Below, in pieces: positions 34,107-43,996 of a DNA stretch of 64,000 nt. This stretch comes from Fen-1258 sp947085815. GTDB lineage: Bacteria > Bacteroidota > Ignavibacteria > Ignavibacteriales > Melioribacteraceae. The notes under the pieces are model-generated. The model made no database searches. It was not told the DNA's origin and worked only from the letters and a program-made list of their open reading frames with translations. The DNA is taken from positions 17,551 to 81,550 of the forward strand of contig CAMTXU010000036.1 in assembly GCA_947085815.1 (NCBI GenBank). Reading direction: 5' to 3'. The stretch's first letter is position 1, and each line of letters opens with the position of its first letter. Made by a program: the position numbers and the translations under genes.

Positions 34107-35417
34107 TTATTTCGGCAGCAAAGTTCCGCTCTGTCTTAAAAGATCCTTTTCACTCATCTTGGCATTGAATCGCGCGGATGAGAGCCTGCTCTGTGCTGTA
34201 GTGTAACTCTTTTGTATATCGCGAAATTCAATGGGAGAAAGAATACCAAGTCTAAATTGTTCCATTGCTAAATCTAAATTCTCTTTTGCAACGGAAACGT
34301 TTTCATCTTCCAGTCTCAATATCTCAATATTCTTTTCGTAGTTCTTGTACGCTATTAAAAGTGCCGATTCAACCTTGCTGATTGCTGCGAGTAAATTGCC
34401 TTCGTTTTTATCTAATGTTATAAGTGCGTTCTGATTGGCAAGATATGTGTTAAACCCGTTAAAAATATTCCAGGATAAACTCAATCCGTAATTGTAACCG
34501 TAACTTCTGTTTGTCCTAACAAGATTAGCATCCGATTCCGATTTCTGGTAATTGTATCCACTGTTCAAATTTATTCTTGGGTAGAAATCACCTTTTGTCA
34601 AACTTACATCAAAGGAAGAAATGGTTTTGGATTTTTCTGCTTGTTGAAGATCGGTATTATTTTTAAGTGCCTCTTCTTTTAATTGATCGAAAGACATTTC
34701 AGATTTTAGATCGATCTCATCCTCTACATCAAACTCCGAAGAGACCGTTCTTGCAAGCAACCCATTTAGAGTAACTTTTAAGCTGTTCAATGTTACCTCT
34801 TGCAACAGAAGATTAGATTTGTCCGCATTCAAATCCACTTTAGCACGAAGTATATCTAATTGAGATGCAGACCCAACAGAATATTTTTCTTGAGCCAGTT
34901 TGAGTCTTTCTTCCGAAATATCTATACTCTCTTTTGCTACGGTATAATTGTATTTCTGCCGTACTATATCATAATAAGTTTTGATTACTTCGGAGAGAGA
35001 GTTTTCTATTTGGCTTCTAAGTTTAATTTCGCCAAGTTCTTTATACTCACGCAGCTTAGAATATGAAGTGAACATTTTAAATCCGTCAAACAATGTCCAC
35101 GTTAAAGCAATATTGGCACTGGTTGAAGTTGAACCTGCATCGTCTTTGTCAACACTCGACCCATCGGAGTATTCTTGTTTAGTCTTGGTTACTGCTCTCG
35201 ATTGCGATCCGCTGAGATCTAATTTTGGCAAAAAACCGGCATTACCTAATGAATAATTGTTATCGCTGATTGCAGCTTCACTTTTGGCAAATCTTATATC
35301 GTAATTATTCTCAAGTGCAATCTTAATAGCTTCTTTTATCGTCAGCTTCTGCTGAGGATAGACATGTGCTATTGAAAAGAAGAAAAATCCTGTTATGAAA
35401 AAGTTTTTAATCTTCAC
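34107..35417 (-). CDS. TolC family outer-membrane efflux channel
   Basis: About 436 residues: signal peptide (through VYPQ), then two structural repeats of the outer-membrane efflux protein family. First repeat: LTIKEAIKIALENNYDIRFA, long helices (RLKLAQEKYSVGSASQLDIL); second repeat: LKEEALKNNTDLQQAEKS, NLDLAMEQFRLGILSPIEFR. The GTG at 35417 is preferred as start because GGAG sits 6 bases upstream; an earlier TTG is in frame. It forms the outer-membrane part of the tripartite pump encoded just upstream. Confidence 0.9.
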   Translation of the reverse strand: MKIKNFFITGFFFFSIAHVYPQQKLTIKEAIKIALENNYDIRFAKSEAAISDNNYSLGNAGFLPKLDLSGSQSRAVTKTKQEYSDGSSVDKDDAGSTSTSANIALTWTLFDGFKMFTSYSKLREYKELGEIKLRSQIENSLSEVIKTYYDIVRQKYNYTVAKESIDISEERLKLAQEKYSVGSASQLDILRAKVDLNADKSNLLLQEVTLNSLKVTLNGLLARTVSSEFDVEDEIDLKSEMSFDQLKEEALKNNTDLQQAEKSKTISSFDVSLTKGDFYPRINLNSGYNYQKSESDANLVRTNRSYGYNYGLSLSWNIFNGFNTYLANQNALITLDKNEGNLLAAISKVESALLIAYKNYEKNIEILRLEDENVSVAKENLDLAMEQFRLGILSPIEFRDIQKSYTTAQSRLSSARFNAKMSEKDLLRQSGTLLPK

Positions 35418-35464
35418 TTGTAACTCCAAGATAACAATGAATTAAAGCAATTTTTCCGTGTTAA

Positions 35465-35556
35465 TACTTTGCGTGCCTTTGCGATTTCCTTTGCGGTCTT
35501 TGCGAGAAATTATTTCACGCAGAGTGCGCAAAGATTACGCTAAGATCGCAAAGAAA
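35465..35556. repeat. CTTTGCG / CGCAAAG dispersed inverted repeat
   Basis: Left half holds four TTTGCG units (CTTTGCGTGCCTTTGCGATT...), right half CGCAAAG units around CACGCAGAG. This kind of element is familiar from many Bacteroidota and other genomes. It lies between the pump permease and the TolC gene, so it would be in the pump mRNA if the operon is continuous. Confidence 0.7.
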
Positions 35557-35585
35557 GGTAAATATAATAAACGCCTCGCAATTTC

Positions 35586-38500
35586 TTATTTTGCTTCCGT
35601 AACATTTGAAACGCTTTTTGATTTTTCTGAGAAGTAAGTGTACACAGACGGAATAACAAACAATGTCAGAATCGTTGAGAACGTTAATCCGCCAATAACA
35701 GCAATACCCATCGATACACGGCTTTCGGCTCCGGCTCCAAGAGCTAAAGCTATTGGCAGAGTTCCGAGTATAGTTGCGAGACTCGTCATCAATATCGGAC
35801 GGAAACGAAGAACCGCTGCTTCTCGAACAGCATCAATTACAGAAAGTCCCTGTGCTTTTTTCTGGTTGGCAAACTCAACAATTAATATTCCATTCTTCGT
35901 AACAAGCCCAATCAACATTACCAATCCGATCTCACTAAAAATATTCATGGTTTGATTGAAAAGGAACAAAGTTATGAATGCGCCAGCTATGGCAAGGGGA
36001 ACCGTGAACATGATGATGAATGGATCGCGAAAACTTTCGAACTGTGCTGCAAGAATTAGATAAAGAAGAGTAAGCGCAAGAATGAATGTGAAAAGTAGAC
36101 TCGACGAACTTTCTTTGAAATCCTTTGATGTGCCGGTGAGCGCGGTGGCAAAGGATTTATCCAAAACTTTCTCGGCAATTTTATCCATCGCCGTAATTCC
36201 GTCCCCTATAGTTTTACCGGGTGCAAGACTTGCGGAAAAAGTTGCTGAGACATACCGGTTATATCTGTAAAGCTGGGGAGGAGTACTTTGTGTTTTGACA
36301 GTTATAAAGTTATCAAGCTGAATCAATTCACCTTTGCGTGATTTAACATAAAGCGACTGCAAATCAAGCGGTTTAGCACGATACTCTTTCGCGATCTGAC
36401 CTATAATCTGATATTGTTTTCCGTTCATTATAAAATAACCGTAACGCTGACCGCTCAAACCGAGCTGCAAAGTTTGTGCAATATCAACAACAGCAACACC
36501 CAGCTCACGCGCTTTCGAACGATCTATTTCAAGAGCAAGTTCAGGTTTGCTAAATTTCAAATTCACATCCACTTGCGCAAATGTTGAATCTTTCCGGGCT
36601 TCCTCTAAAAATATAGGAATGATCTCGCGTAATTTTTCCAGCGTTGGAGACTGTACAACATATTGAATAGGCAATCCGCCGCCGCGCTGAGTTCCTATTG
36701 TCTGCGCTTGAGTGACAAATGTTCTTCCATCACTTAGTCTATTAACTTGTTTTGTTAAGTCCTCAAATATTTTCTGTTGGGAACGATTACGTTTATCCCG
36801 ATCAACAAGAGTGATTCGGATAAATCCAGAGTTGCTTCCGCCGCCGCCAAAACCCATTGCAACACCCATTAACGAAGATTCTTTTTCCGGTACATTCTCT
36901 GTAATTAGATCATATAACTTATCCATAAAATTATATGTGAAATTGTATGTGGAGCCTTCGAGTGTTGTTGTGTTTACGCGGATTTCGTTTCTGTCCTCTA
37001 TTGGGGCTAGCTCTGTTTGCAGCATCGGGAAGATTAACGCTACGGCGAGAAGAGTTAAACCCATTATGCCAAATCCGAGCCACCTTCTTTTTAGAAATGA
37101 AGAGAGAATCTTTTCGTATGAGGCAATAAATTTTACGAACAATGGTTCTGTCATTTGATAAAACTTACTATGATGCGCACGGCGTTTGATGATTCTTGTA
37201 CTCAACATTGGTGTAAGCGTTAAGGCAACGAATGCAGAAATAATAACAGAGCCGGCAATAACAATTCCGAATTCGCGGAAGAGTCTGCCTGTTAATCCTT
37301 GAAGAAATATGATTGGCAAAAATACAACAGCAAGCGCAACAGTTGTTGATATGATTGCAAAAAATATTTCCGCGGAACCTTTGATACCTGCTTCCATCGG
37401 CTCCATTCCATCTTCAATCTTCTTGTAGATGTTCTCAAGAACAACAATCGCATCATCAACTACCAGCCCAATTGCCAGCACAATTCCCAGAAGCGTTAAT
37501 ACGTTAATTGTGAAGTTCATAAAATACATGATAAAAAATGTGCCGATGAGAGAAATTGGTATCGCCAGAATCGGAATAACTGTAGTGCGCCAGTCCCTTA
37601 AAAATAAAAATATAATCAATATAACTAGTATGAACGCAATGATGATTGTCTCTTCAACTTCGCCGATTGACTTGCGTATATACCTTGTCGAATCTGAACT
37701 GATGCCGACTTCAATGCCGGAAGGAATATCTCTCTTTATCTGTTCAACCCTTTTATAACATTCATCGGCAATATCAATATGATTTGATCCCGGCTGCGGT
37801 GTTACTACAACCCCGATCATCGGAATTCCGTCCCTTTTTATAATTGAATACTCATTCTCGGGTCCAAGCACCGCATAACCAATATCCGATAAGCGAACAA
37901 ATTGCCCCTGATCTTCTCTAATAATAAGATTATTAAACTCTTCCGAAGTTAACATTCTTCCCTTTGTTCGAATTGTCATTTCGGTATTTTCTCCCTCAAT
38001 TCTTCCTGATGGGAGTTCAACATTTTCACTGCTAAGTGCGGAGCGAATATCGGAAGCGGAAACTTTTAACGACGCCATTTTGTAGGGATCTAACCAGAGG
38101 CGCATCGAGTATCTCTTCTCGCCAAAAATTGAAACCTGACTTACGCCGGGAATTGTTTGTAATCTTTCTTTAAAAATATTCTGAGCAATGTCCGAAAGTT
38201 CCAGTAAATTTTTTGAATCGCTTTTCAAAGTAAAATATAGAATTGGATTTGCGTCAGCATCGGCTTTTGTAACAACCGGGGGATCGGCATCGGGGGGCAA
38301 ATTTGAAACAGCACGCGAAACGCGGTCTCTCACATCATTCGCTGCGTCTTCCAAATTTACTTCTACGTTGAATTCAACTGTAATTGAACTTCTTCCGTCC
38401 CGGCTGGTAGATGTGATAGAACGAATTCCCGGAATGCCGTTAATATTTGCTTCAAGAGGTTCGGTAATTTGGGCTTCAATTACATCCGCGTTTGCGCCAG

Positions 38501-38654
38501 TATAAGAAACTCCAACAGTAATAATCGGCGGGTCGATACTGGGGTACTCTCTTACTCCAAGATAAGTAAACCCGATAATGCCAAGAAGAAGAATTGTAAG
38601 CGACATAACAATAGAAAGAACCGGTCGGTGTATGCTAAGTGATGAAAGACTCAT
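35586..38654 (-). CDS. RND efflux permease (AcrB/HAE1 type)
   Basis: About 1022 residues, twelve membrane helices with two large periplasmic loops. The N-terminus is the typical SIHRPVLSIVMSLTILLLG; proton-relay residues are visible as the DD pair in GLVVDDAIVVLENI (helix 4) and the Lys in LVTKNGILIVEFAN (helix 10). The frame opens at 38690, but the ATG at 38654 gives the conserved start. It pumps hydrophobic compounds out using the proton gradient, in complex with the adaptor (65 bp upstream) and TolC (168 bp downstream). The specific substrates are unknown. Confidence 0.95.
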   Translation of the reverse strand: MSLSSLSIHRPVLSIVMSLTILLLGIIGFTYLGVREYPSIDPPIITVGVSYTGANADVIEAQITEPLEANINGIPGIRSITSTSRDGRSSITVEFNVEVNLEDAANDVRDRVSRAVSNLPPDADPPVVTKADADANPILYFTLKSDSKNLLELSDIAQNIFKERLQTIPGVSQVSIFGEKRYSMRLWLDPYKMASLKVSASDIRSALSSENVELPSGRIEGENTEMTIRTKGRMLTSEEFNNLIIREDQGQFVRLSDIGYAVLGPENEYSIIKRDGIPMIGVVVTPQPGSNHIDIADECYKRVEQIKRDIPSGIEVGISSDSTRYIRKSIGEVEETIIIAFILVILIIFLFLRDWRTTVIPILAIPISLIGTFFIMYFMNFTINVLTLLGIVLAIGLVVDDAIVVLENIYKKIEDGMEPMEAGIKGSAEIFFAIISTTVALAVVFLPIIFLQGLTGRLFREFGIVIAGSVIISAFVALTLTPMLSTRIIKRRAHHSKFYQMTEPLFVKFIASYEKILSSFLKRRWLGFGIMGLTLLAVALIFPMLQTELAPIEDRNEIRVNTTTLEGSTYNFTYNFMDKLYDLITENVPEKESSLMGVAMGFGGGGSNSGFIRITLVDRDKRNRSQQKIFEDLTKQVNRLSDGRTFVTQAQTIGTQRGGGLPIQYVVQSPTLEKLREIIPIFLEEARKDSTFAQVDVNLKFSKPELALEIDRSKARELGVAVVDIAQTLQLGLSGQRYGYFIMNGKQYQIIGQIAKEYRAKPLDLQSLYVKSRKGELIQLDNFITVKTQSTPPQLYRYNRYVSATFSASLAPGKTIGDGITAMDKIAEKVLDKSFATALTGTSKDFKESSSSLLFTFILALTLLYLILAAQFESFRDPFIIMFTVPLAIAGAFITLFLFNQTMNIFSEIGLVMLIGLVTKNGILIVEFANQKKAQGLSVIDAVREAAVLRFRPILMTSLATILGTLPIALALGAGAESRVSMGIAVIGGLTFSTILTLFVIPSVYTYFSEKSKSVSNVTEAK

Positions 38655-38719
38655 TTTGTTTTTCTCGTTTTTTGATTCTAACTCATGCAATTGTCAGAAA
38701 AGAATCTCTTAATGAAGAT

Positions 38720-39814
38720 TTATTCAAAAACTTGTTTGCTTTTTTCTTCAGACATTATTTTCACTTTCGCTCGCGGACGCAATTGCATAACTCCGGTTAT
38801 GATGATCGTGTCTCCGGGTGTAATACCGTCAACTATTTGTACTTCTTCTTCAGTTCTAATTCCGCTGGAAACTTTTCTTGGAACAGCTAAACCATTTTTA
38901 TAAATGAAAACACGCTCTCCCGAAATATCGAGGGCTAAAGCCTGCGTTGGAATTGTAATTGCGTTCTTCACATCGTTCAAAGCAAGTGTAATGTTTACGT
39001 AAGATCCGGGTATTAACTCGCCTCGATCATTAGGAGATATCGCGCGGACTTGCAATGCACGTGTAGCCGGATCAATCTTCGGTTCAATTGCATAAATTTT
39101 TGCTTGGTACATTTTTCCCGAAGGAGCTTTGAGTGAAACAATATTCCCGATAGATATTATACCTGCGTATCTCTGCGGAACAGAGAAATCAATTTTTGCC
39201 GGATTAATATTTTGAAGAGTCGCAATCCGTGTTGATGAAGAAACATAACTGCCCTCACTCACATAGCGAAGTCCAACTGTTCCATTGAATGGAGCGCGTA
39301 TTTCGGTTTTTGCAATCTGTGCTTTAAGATTTTCGATATCCGCCTTCGCCAAATTCAAATCGTTCAGCACAATATCATATGTCTCCTGACTAATTCCTTT
39401 TTTCTCAAGCAATGTTTTTTGTCTAAGCTCCTTATCTTCCGCCAGCTTTTTTCTAATCTCCGCTTTCTGAAGTTGGGCTTGAAGATCTGCATCATTTACT
39501 TTTACAAGCAGATCGCCTTTGTTGACTTTTCCACCTTCTTTGAAATTGATTGCAATAATTTTTCCCGATGTTTCCATTCTCAACTCAACTTCTTCGCTGC
39601 TAATTACAGAGCCCGAGATCTGTAGTTTGTTTTCGAATGAAGATGGTTTTGCAATTTTAACGTTTACTGCAATCATTGCCCCGCCTCGACGGGCGCTATT
39701 GTCCTCTACCATTCCGTTCTCTTTCTTGGAGCTTAATCTTGGAACGATAAGCAAGGCTAAGATTATAATCACAAAACCCGCAATTGAAATCCTTTGAATC
39801 ATTTTACTATTCAT
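38720..39814 (-). CDS. RND efflux periplasmic adaptor (AcrA-like)
   Basis: 364 residues. A single N-terminal membrane anchor (IAGFVIIILALLIVPRL) is followed by the adaptor domains: barrel-sandwich halves LRMETSGKIIAINFKEGGKV (residue ~80) and IRAPFNGTVGLRYVSEGSYV (~170), an alpha-hairpin between them (LEKKGISQETYDIVLNDLNL), then the beta-barrel and membrane-proximal domains ending LRPRAKVKIM. No lipobox, so it is membrane-anchored. First gene of the adaptor-permease-TolC operon. Confidence 0.93.
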   Translation of the reverse strand: MNSKMIQRISIAGFVIIILALLIVPRLSSKKENGMVEDNSARRGGAMIAVNVKIAKPSSFENKLQISGSVISSEEVELRMETSGKIIAINFKEGGKVNKGDLLVKVNDADLQAQLQKAEIRKKLAEDKELRQKTLLEKKGISQETYDIVLNDLNLAKADIENLKAQIAKTEIRAPFNGTVGLRYVSEGSYVSSSTRIATLQNINPAKIDFSVPQRYAGIISIGNIVSLKAPSGKMYQAKIYAIEPKIDPATRALQVRAISPNDRGELIPGSYVNITLALNDVKNAITIPTQALALDISGERVFIYKNGLAVPRKVSSGIRTEEEVQIVDGITPGDTIIITGVMQLRPRAKVKIMSEEKSKQVFE

Positions 39815-39979
39815 AAAATTTTAGTCCACAATGTTATTTTTTTACATATTGTCTGCAAAAATATGAATAAGACAGCTTCTTTTACTGTTAAAATTTGTTA
39901 AGAGAATTTTTATTCTCGTACAATTTTTTATAATCCAAAATTCGACTATAGATGAATATTAAATCGTACCTTCATTTGA

Positions 39980-40903
39980 ATGGTGAGTTCTACATTGCTA
40001 AGTTTCAATCCACAAAATTTTCGGCTGATGAAAACTATTCTACTTCTTTTTGCAATCACTTTTGGAATCCTCTTTCCATACGGGCATGAGTATACTTTTC
40101 TCATTCGTTACTTCTTGATGCTTATGCTCTTCTTTTCATTTCTTGATGTGCGGTTAGAAAAAGAAATTATTAGGCGAAGTCATTTTGTAATTATTGCAGC
40201 TATTATCTTCACATCAATTGCGATTTATTTTTTATTCAAACCAATTAATTTAGTCTTGGCGCAAACCGCTTTCATAACCGCAATCGCCCCAACCGCCATT
40301 GCCGCGCCGGTAATTATTAGTCTTAAAAAGAAGAACGTTGAGTACGTTACGTTTTCACTTTTGCTTAACAATGTTACCATTGCCCTTCTTATTCCATTTT
40401 TACTCCCTTTACTGATGAACAGCGGCTCAGATATTTCGGTTGGAAAAGTTTTACCACCTATCATTATCACATTATCTGTGCCGCTGGCGCTTGCACAAAT
40501 CATTAAATATACTTTTCCCGGAATGTGGAAAGCACTCATTGGCTGGAAGGATTCATCATTCTACATTTTGATTTTGAATATTTATCTAGCAACATCCGAG
40601 GCATCACATTACATTCGGTCAGAATTAACAAGTGAAATTGGAATTGTTTTCTTTATCGCTCTGACTTCTGCAATACTGTGCATTCTATTTTTCTCGCTCG
40701 GCTGGTTAATCGGTGGAAAAGAATTCGCTGCCGAGGCAAGTCAATCGTTGGGACAGAAGAACAACGCGTTTACAATTTGGATTTCTCTTTCTTTTATTAA
40801 TCCACTTGCAGCCATTGGTCCAATTTTCTATGTCTTTGTGCAAAACATTTACATTTCATGGGAATTGTACAAATATCACGCATCCAGCAAAGCAATAGAA
40901 TAA
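39980..40903 (+). CDS. Bile acid:sodium symporter (SBF) family-like transporter
   Basis: About 290-307 residues with nine to ten hydrophobic segments. AFITAIAPTAIAAPVIISLK (helix with the conserved Pro kink) and LGQKNNAFTIWISLSFINPL toward the end resemble the crossing-helix motifs of the SBF/BASS family. These transporters use sodium to import organic acids such as pantoate, bile acids or 2-keto acids; the substrate here cannot be given. Two starts are possible, ATG at 39980 or at 40028 just before the first membrane segment; neither has a clear ribosome-binding site. Convergent with the alpha/beta hydrolase gene. Confidence 0.7.
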   Translation: MVSSTLLSFNPQNFRLMKTILLLFAITFGILFPYGHEYTFLIRYFLMLMLFFSFLDVRLEKEIIRRSHFVIIAAIIFTSIAIYFLFKPINLVLAQTAFITAIAPTAIAAPVIISLKKKNVEYVTFSLLLNNVTIALLIPFLLPLLMNSGSDISVGKVLPPIIITLSVPLALAQIIKYTFPGMWKALIGWKDSSFYILILNIYLATSEASHYIRSELTSEIGIVFFIALTSAILCILFFSLGWLIGGKEFAAEASQSLGQKNNAFTIWISLSFINPLAAIGPIFYVFVQNIYISWELYKYHASSKAIE

Positions 40904-40907
40904 GTTT

Positions 40908-40935
40908 GTAGAGACTCGATTAATAGAGTCTCTAC
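40908..40935. terminator. Palindromic GTAGAGACTC two-way terminator/repeat
   Basis: GTAGAGACTC-GATTAATA-GAGTCTCTAC, perfect 10-bp arms. It starts 4 bp after the transporter stop and ends 9 bp before the stop of the convergent hydrolase gene. Same type as the palindromes at 1334 and 63566. Confidence 0.75.
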
Positions 40936-40944
40936 TGATAAAAA

Positions 40945-42396
40945 TTATTTGTTTATTTCTAAAATCCAATCCTTCATTATCTTCAAAGCATCGGGAGAAA
41001 ATGTTTCTTCAATAGTTCCGTACTCCGAGGGTGACCCCGTCCTGGCTGTTTGAAATAGATGATTCAGATTTTGCAGTTCTACTATTTTGAAGTTCGTGTT
41101 GCCGCCTGCTTTCAATGCTTTTTCAATTTCTGCAAGATTTTCTTTTGGCGGAACCTGCAAATCTTTTTCTCCGTTCAGTACAAGAACCGGTACGGTTACA
41201 TTTTCTAAAACCGGACGGGGATCAAACTTCACAAAAAATTTGAACCAAGGATTCGTCAATTGCTTGATGCTTTGTTCAAACATAGGTTTCCGATCTTCCG
41301 CTTCTTTCTTTTTGTCGGAACTTAAGGTGTTAACAAATTCATCATACAAGATTTTAATTTTTTTCTCAGCAACAGCGTTGTCTTGTTCGGAAAGAATAAC
41401 AGCATATATCTTTTCATTTAGCTTTGTAGCTTTGTCTATCTCTTCGTCTTTCTCTCCACTCGCTTTGCTTATTAACTTTGCCTGGAGAAGCAAAATATCT
41501 TTACCCGGTAATCCCGGTCCGGCTAAAAGAATTATATAACGAACATCGCTCGAATTAACCGCAACCATTGGTGCTATCAATCCGCCTTCGCTGTGACCTG
41601 CAATTCCAATTTTCTTTGGATCAACTTCTTTTCTTGTTTTCAAATATTCAACTGCGGCTTGAGCGTCTGTAGCAAAATCCTCAGTTGTAGATAGAACAAA
41701 ATTTCCTTTCGATTTTCCGATTCCCCTGTCATCATAACGTAAAACCGCAATTCCATTACGTGTTAAATAATCTGAAAGGATTAGGAACGGTTTATGATTT
41801 ATACCTCCGGCAAGGGTTTCATCCCTATCTTGAGGTCCCGAACCGGTTACAAGAACAACCGCTGGAAATGGTCCACCACTTTGAGGAAATGTGAACGAAC
41901 CGGTAAGCGTAATGTTTGCTGTTTTATTTTCGAATGTAACTTCTTGATCGTTGTATGTATAAGGTTTCTTTGGCTCTTGCGGACGGTTTACTTCAGTAAG
42001 TTTTTCAATTTTTTTTAGGTCGAGCGGTAGAACCATTCCGCCTTGTTTGAATGTTCCCTTTACCATCGCACTGTCTTTAATAATTTTTCCGGTGTACGAA
42101 CCGCTAATTGTTTTACTCACAAAATTTAAACTGTCCTCTGTCATCGATATGGACGAAATGGGAATGTTGTTGGCGCCCTGGTCGGGACTATCTAAAAATG
42201 CACCGAGCGTTCCGTCATCATTTTTAAATGTTTTTAGAACAAGCCGTAAGGACCCCGAACCAATATTTAATTTTCCTTCCCAAAGACTTGTAAACTGTTT
42301 TTCATCTTTTTTCTGGTCTGCTTGAGCAATTACATAATTATTCACAACAAGAAAAAACAGAAGAGTAATCACAATTATATTTTTAAAAAGAATCAT
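40945..42396 (-). CDS. Exported alpha/beta hydrolase (esterase/peptidase-like)
   Basis: 483 residues. Signal peptide (ending VIAQ), then a ~120-residue beta-rich N-terminal domain (WEGKLNIGSGSLRLVLK, SISMTEDSLNF) often seen in front of Bacteroidota hydrolases, then the alpha/beta hydrolase fold. The oxyanion strand is VVLVTGSGPQDRDE, the nucleophile elbow IGIAGHSEGGL, the acid probably in LNGEKDLQVP, and the catalytic His in LQNLNHLFQ. The triad is complete. It should cleave esters or small peptides in the periplasm; substrate unknown. Monocistronic. Confidence 0.88.
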   Translation of the reverse strand: MILFKNIIVITLLFFLVVNNYVIAQADQKKDEKQFTSLWEGKLNIGSGSLRLVLKTFKNDDGTLGAFLDSPDQGANNIPISSISMTEDSLNFVSKTISGSYTGKIIKDSAMVKGTFKQGGMVLPLDLKKIEKLTEVNRPQEPKKPYTYNDQEVTFENKTANITLTGSFTFPQSGGPFPAVVLVTGSGPQDRDETLAGGINHKPFLILSDYLTRNGIAVLRYDDRGIGKSKGNFVLSTTEDFATDAQAAVEYLKTRKEVDPKKIGIAGHSEGGLIAPMVAVNSSDVRYIILLAGPGLPGKDILLLQAKLISKASGEKDEEIDKATKLNEKIYAVILSEQDNAVAEKKIKILYDEFVNTLSSDKKKEAEDRKPMFEQSIKQLTNPWFKFFVKFDPRPVLENVTVPVLVLNGEKDLQVPPKENLAEIEKALKAGGNTNFKIVELQNLNHLFQTARTGSPSEYGTIEETFSPDALKIMKDWILEINK

Positions 42397-42501
42397 CTTC
42401 TCAACTCCTTTTTGATGATTAAAGGCGGTTCTTAAAATATCAATATTCTCTGCGTTAAATACTTACAAATGATAACTTTTAGAACCGTCCTAAAGAAAAG
42501 C

Positions 42502-42519
42502 CCACATAGAGCAATGTGG
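42502..42519 (-). terminator. Intrinsic terminator of the M16 peptidase pair
   Basis: A 6-bp stem CCACAT / ATGTGG with a 6-nt loop, followed on the minus strand by GCTTTTCTTT; 20 bp beyond the last M16 gene. Confidence 0.7.
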
Positions 42520-42539
42520 ATTTTATAAAAATCTCTTTT

Positions 42540-43991
42540 TTAGTTAGCCGGTTTTGGCACCTTACCAAGAACATCTTCAATAGTTAGATTTATCATTTCA
42601 CCTAAATTCAGTTTCTTAATTCCTTCCTCAACTTTTGTTCTATCTCCAACCACAATAATTGCCATTTGATCGGTAACTATATATTTCTTTGCGGCTTTTT
42701 GAACTGCGTCTCCAGTTACATTTAACATGTTGGAAACATATTCGTTAAAATAATTTTCAGGAAGATTGAATTGCACTATTTCAGAAATCTGTCCGGCAAT
42801 TTCCTGAACAGCTTGAAAATTACTGGGATATCCGAGGGCAACATAATTTTTACCGCGTGATAAATCTTCTGCCGGAATTGGTTTTGAAATTCCATTCAAT
42901 TCATTAAAAAACTCGGTGAGTGCTTTGTCCGTAACTTCTGTTTGAACAGAAGCGCTTGCAGTAAATGGTCCCGCAGATTCTCTAAATGAAAATCCCGAAC
43001 GCGCACCGTAAGTGTATCCATTTTTTTCTCTAAGGTTTTGATTCAACCGTGAAGAGAATGAACCGCCAAGAATCGTATTCATAATTGTGATGGGGAAGTA
43101 ATCTGCCGTTGATCTAGCTGCGCCAATTCTTCCAATGCTTATGACCGATTGAGCAGCACCGGGTTTATCTATTAAATAGACAACTCGCTTGGCAACTTGA
43201 GGTGCATCTGCAACTTTTTGTTCTTTGATTTCGCCCTTCTGCCATTTACCAAATGCTTTTTCCAATTTGGTTTTCAACTCATCTTTTTTTATGGCGCCAA
43301 CTGCAACAATTACGGCATTGTTCGCTTTAAAATATTTTGCATAGAAATTTTTAAGATCTTCAACCGTAAAACCCTTAATGGTTGTTTCATTTGTCATTCT
43401 GCCATATGGATGCTCTTTTCCAAAAATTATTTGATTGAATGCTACACCCGCAATCGCAGTTGGCTGATCGTGCATCTGCATCAGCGATGTTAGCCGATCT
43501 TTCTTTTTTCTATCCAATTCTTTTGCAGGAAAATCTGGATGCAAAACAATATCCGCTAATATTTTCAACGCATCATCAAATTTTGAAAGCGGGGTGTGAA
43601 GAGATGCTTGCGAATAATTTAATCCCGCGTTAGTAGAAATACGTGCGCCTAGAAAATCAATCGCATCTGCCAGTTCCAACGAATTCTTTCCCGCAGCCCC
43701 CTCGTCCATCATATCTAAAGTTAGGTTAGCCAGACCAACTTTATTCCCCGGATCGTTCACGCTGCCGGTTCTAACTAAAACATTCAACTGCATTAAAGGC
43801 ACTTCATGTTTTTCCATGAGCACAACTTTAACACCGTTGGATAGTTGAAATTTCTGAATCGGTGAAAGAGTCATTTTTGAAATCGCCGGTAATTTAGGAG
43901 GAGAGCTTCTATCAACATTCTGCGCAAATAGGGAAGAGCCGATAAAAGAAAAAAGTACAAAGCTAACGGATAATAAAATTCTCTTTTTCAT
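42540..43991 (-). CDS. M16 family protein, zinc-less subunit
   Basis: 483 residues with a signal peptide (ending LFAQ) and two M16 domains. Where a peptidase would have HxxEH there is LANLTLDMMDEG, so this chain cannot bind zinc. In its second half it keeps the Arg-Tyr substrate-binding motif (NGYTYGARSGFSFRESAGPF), which the zinc-bearing partner lacks. This is the pattern of heterodimeric bacterial M16B peptidases, where one chain supplies zinc and the other the R/Y pair. It lies 5 bp downstream of the HxxEH partner, supporting a joint complex in the periplasm. Confidence 0.9.
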   Translation of the reverse strand: MKKRILLSVSFVLFSFIGSSLFAQNVDRSSPPKLPAISKMTLSPIQKFQLSNGVKVVLMEKHEVPLMQLNVLVRTGSVNDPGNKVGLANLTLDMMDEGAAGKNSLELADAIDFLGARISTNAGLNYSQASLHTPLSKFDDALKILADIVLHPDFPAKELDRKKKDRLTSLMQMHDQPTAIAGVAFNQIIFGKEHPYGRMTNETTIKGFTVEDLKNFYAKYFKANNAVIVAVGAIKKDELKTKLEKAFGKWQKGEIKEQKVADAPQVAKRVVYLIDKPGAAQSVISIGRIGAARSTADYFPITIMNTILGGSFSSRLNQNLREKNGYTYGARSGFSFRESAGPFTASASVQTEVTDKALTEFFNELNGISKPIPAEDLSRGKNYVALGYPSNFQAVQEIAGQISEIVQFNLPENYFNEYVSNMLNVTGDAVQKAAKKYIVTDQMAIIVVGDRTKVEEGIKKLNLGEMINLTIEDVLGKVPKPAN

Positions 43992-43996
43992 ATCGT

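Noticed and set aside
36712..37158. 148-codon plus-strand frame antisense to the RND permease
   Set aside because: Lies wholly inside the well-supported permease gene, has no family pattern and no ribosome-binding site; other long antisense frames such as 16437-16856 are rejected for the same reasons.
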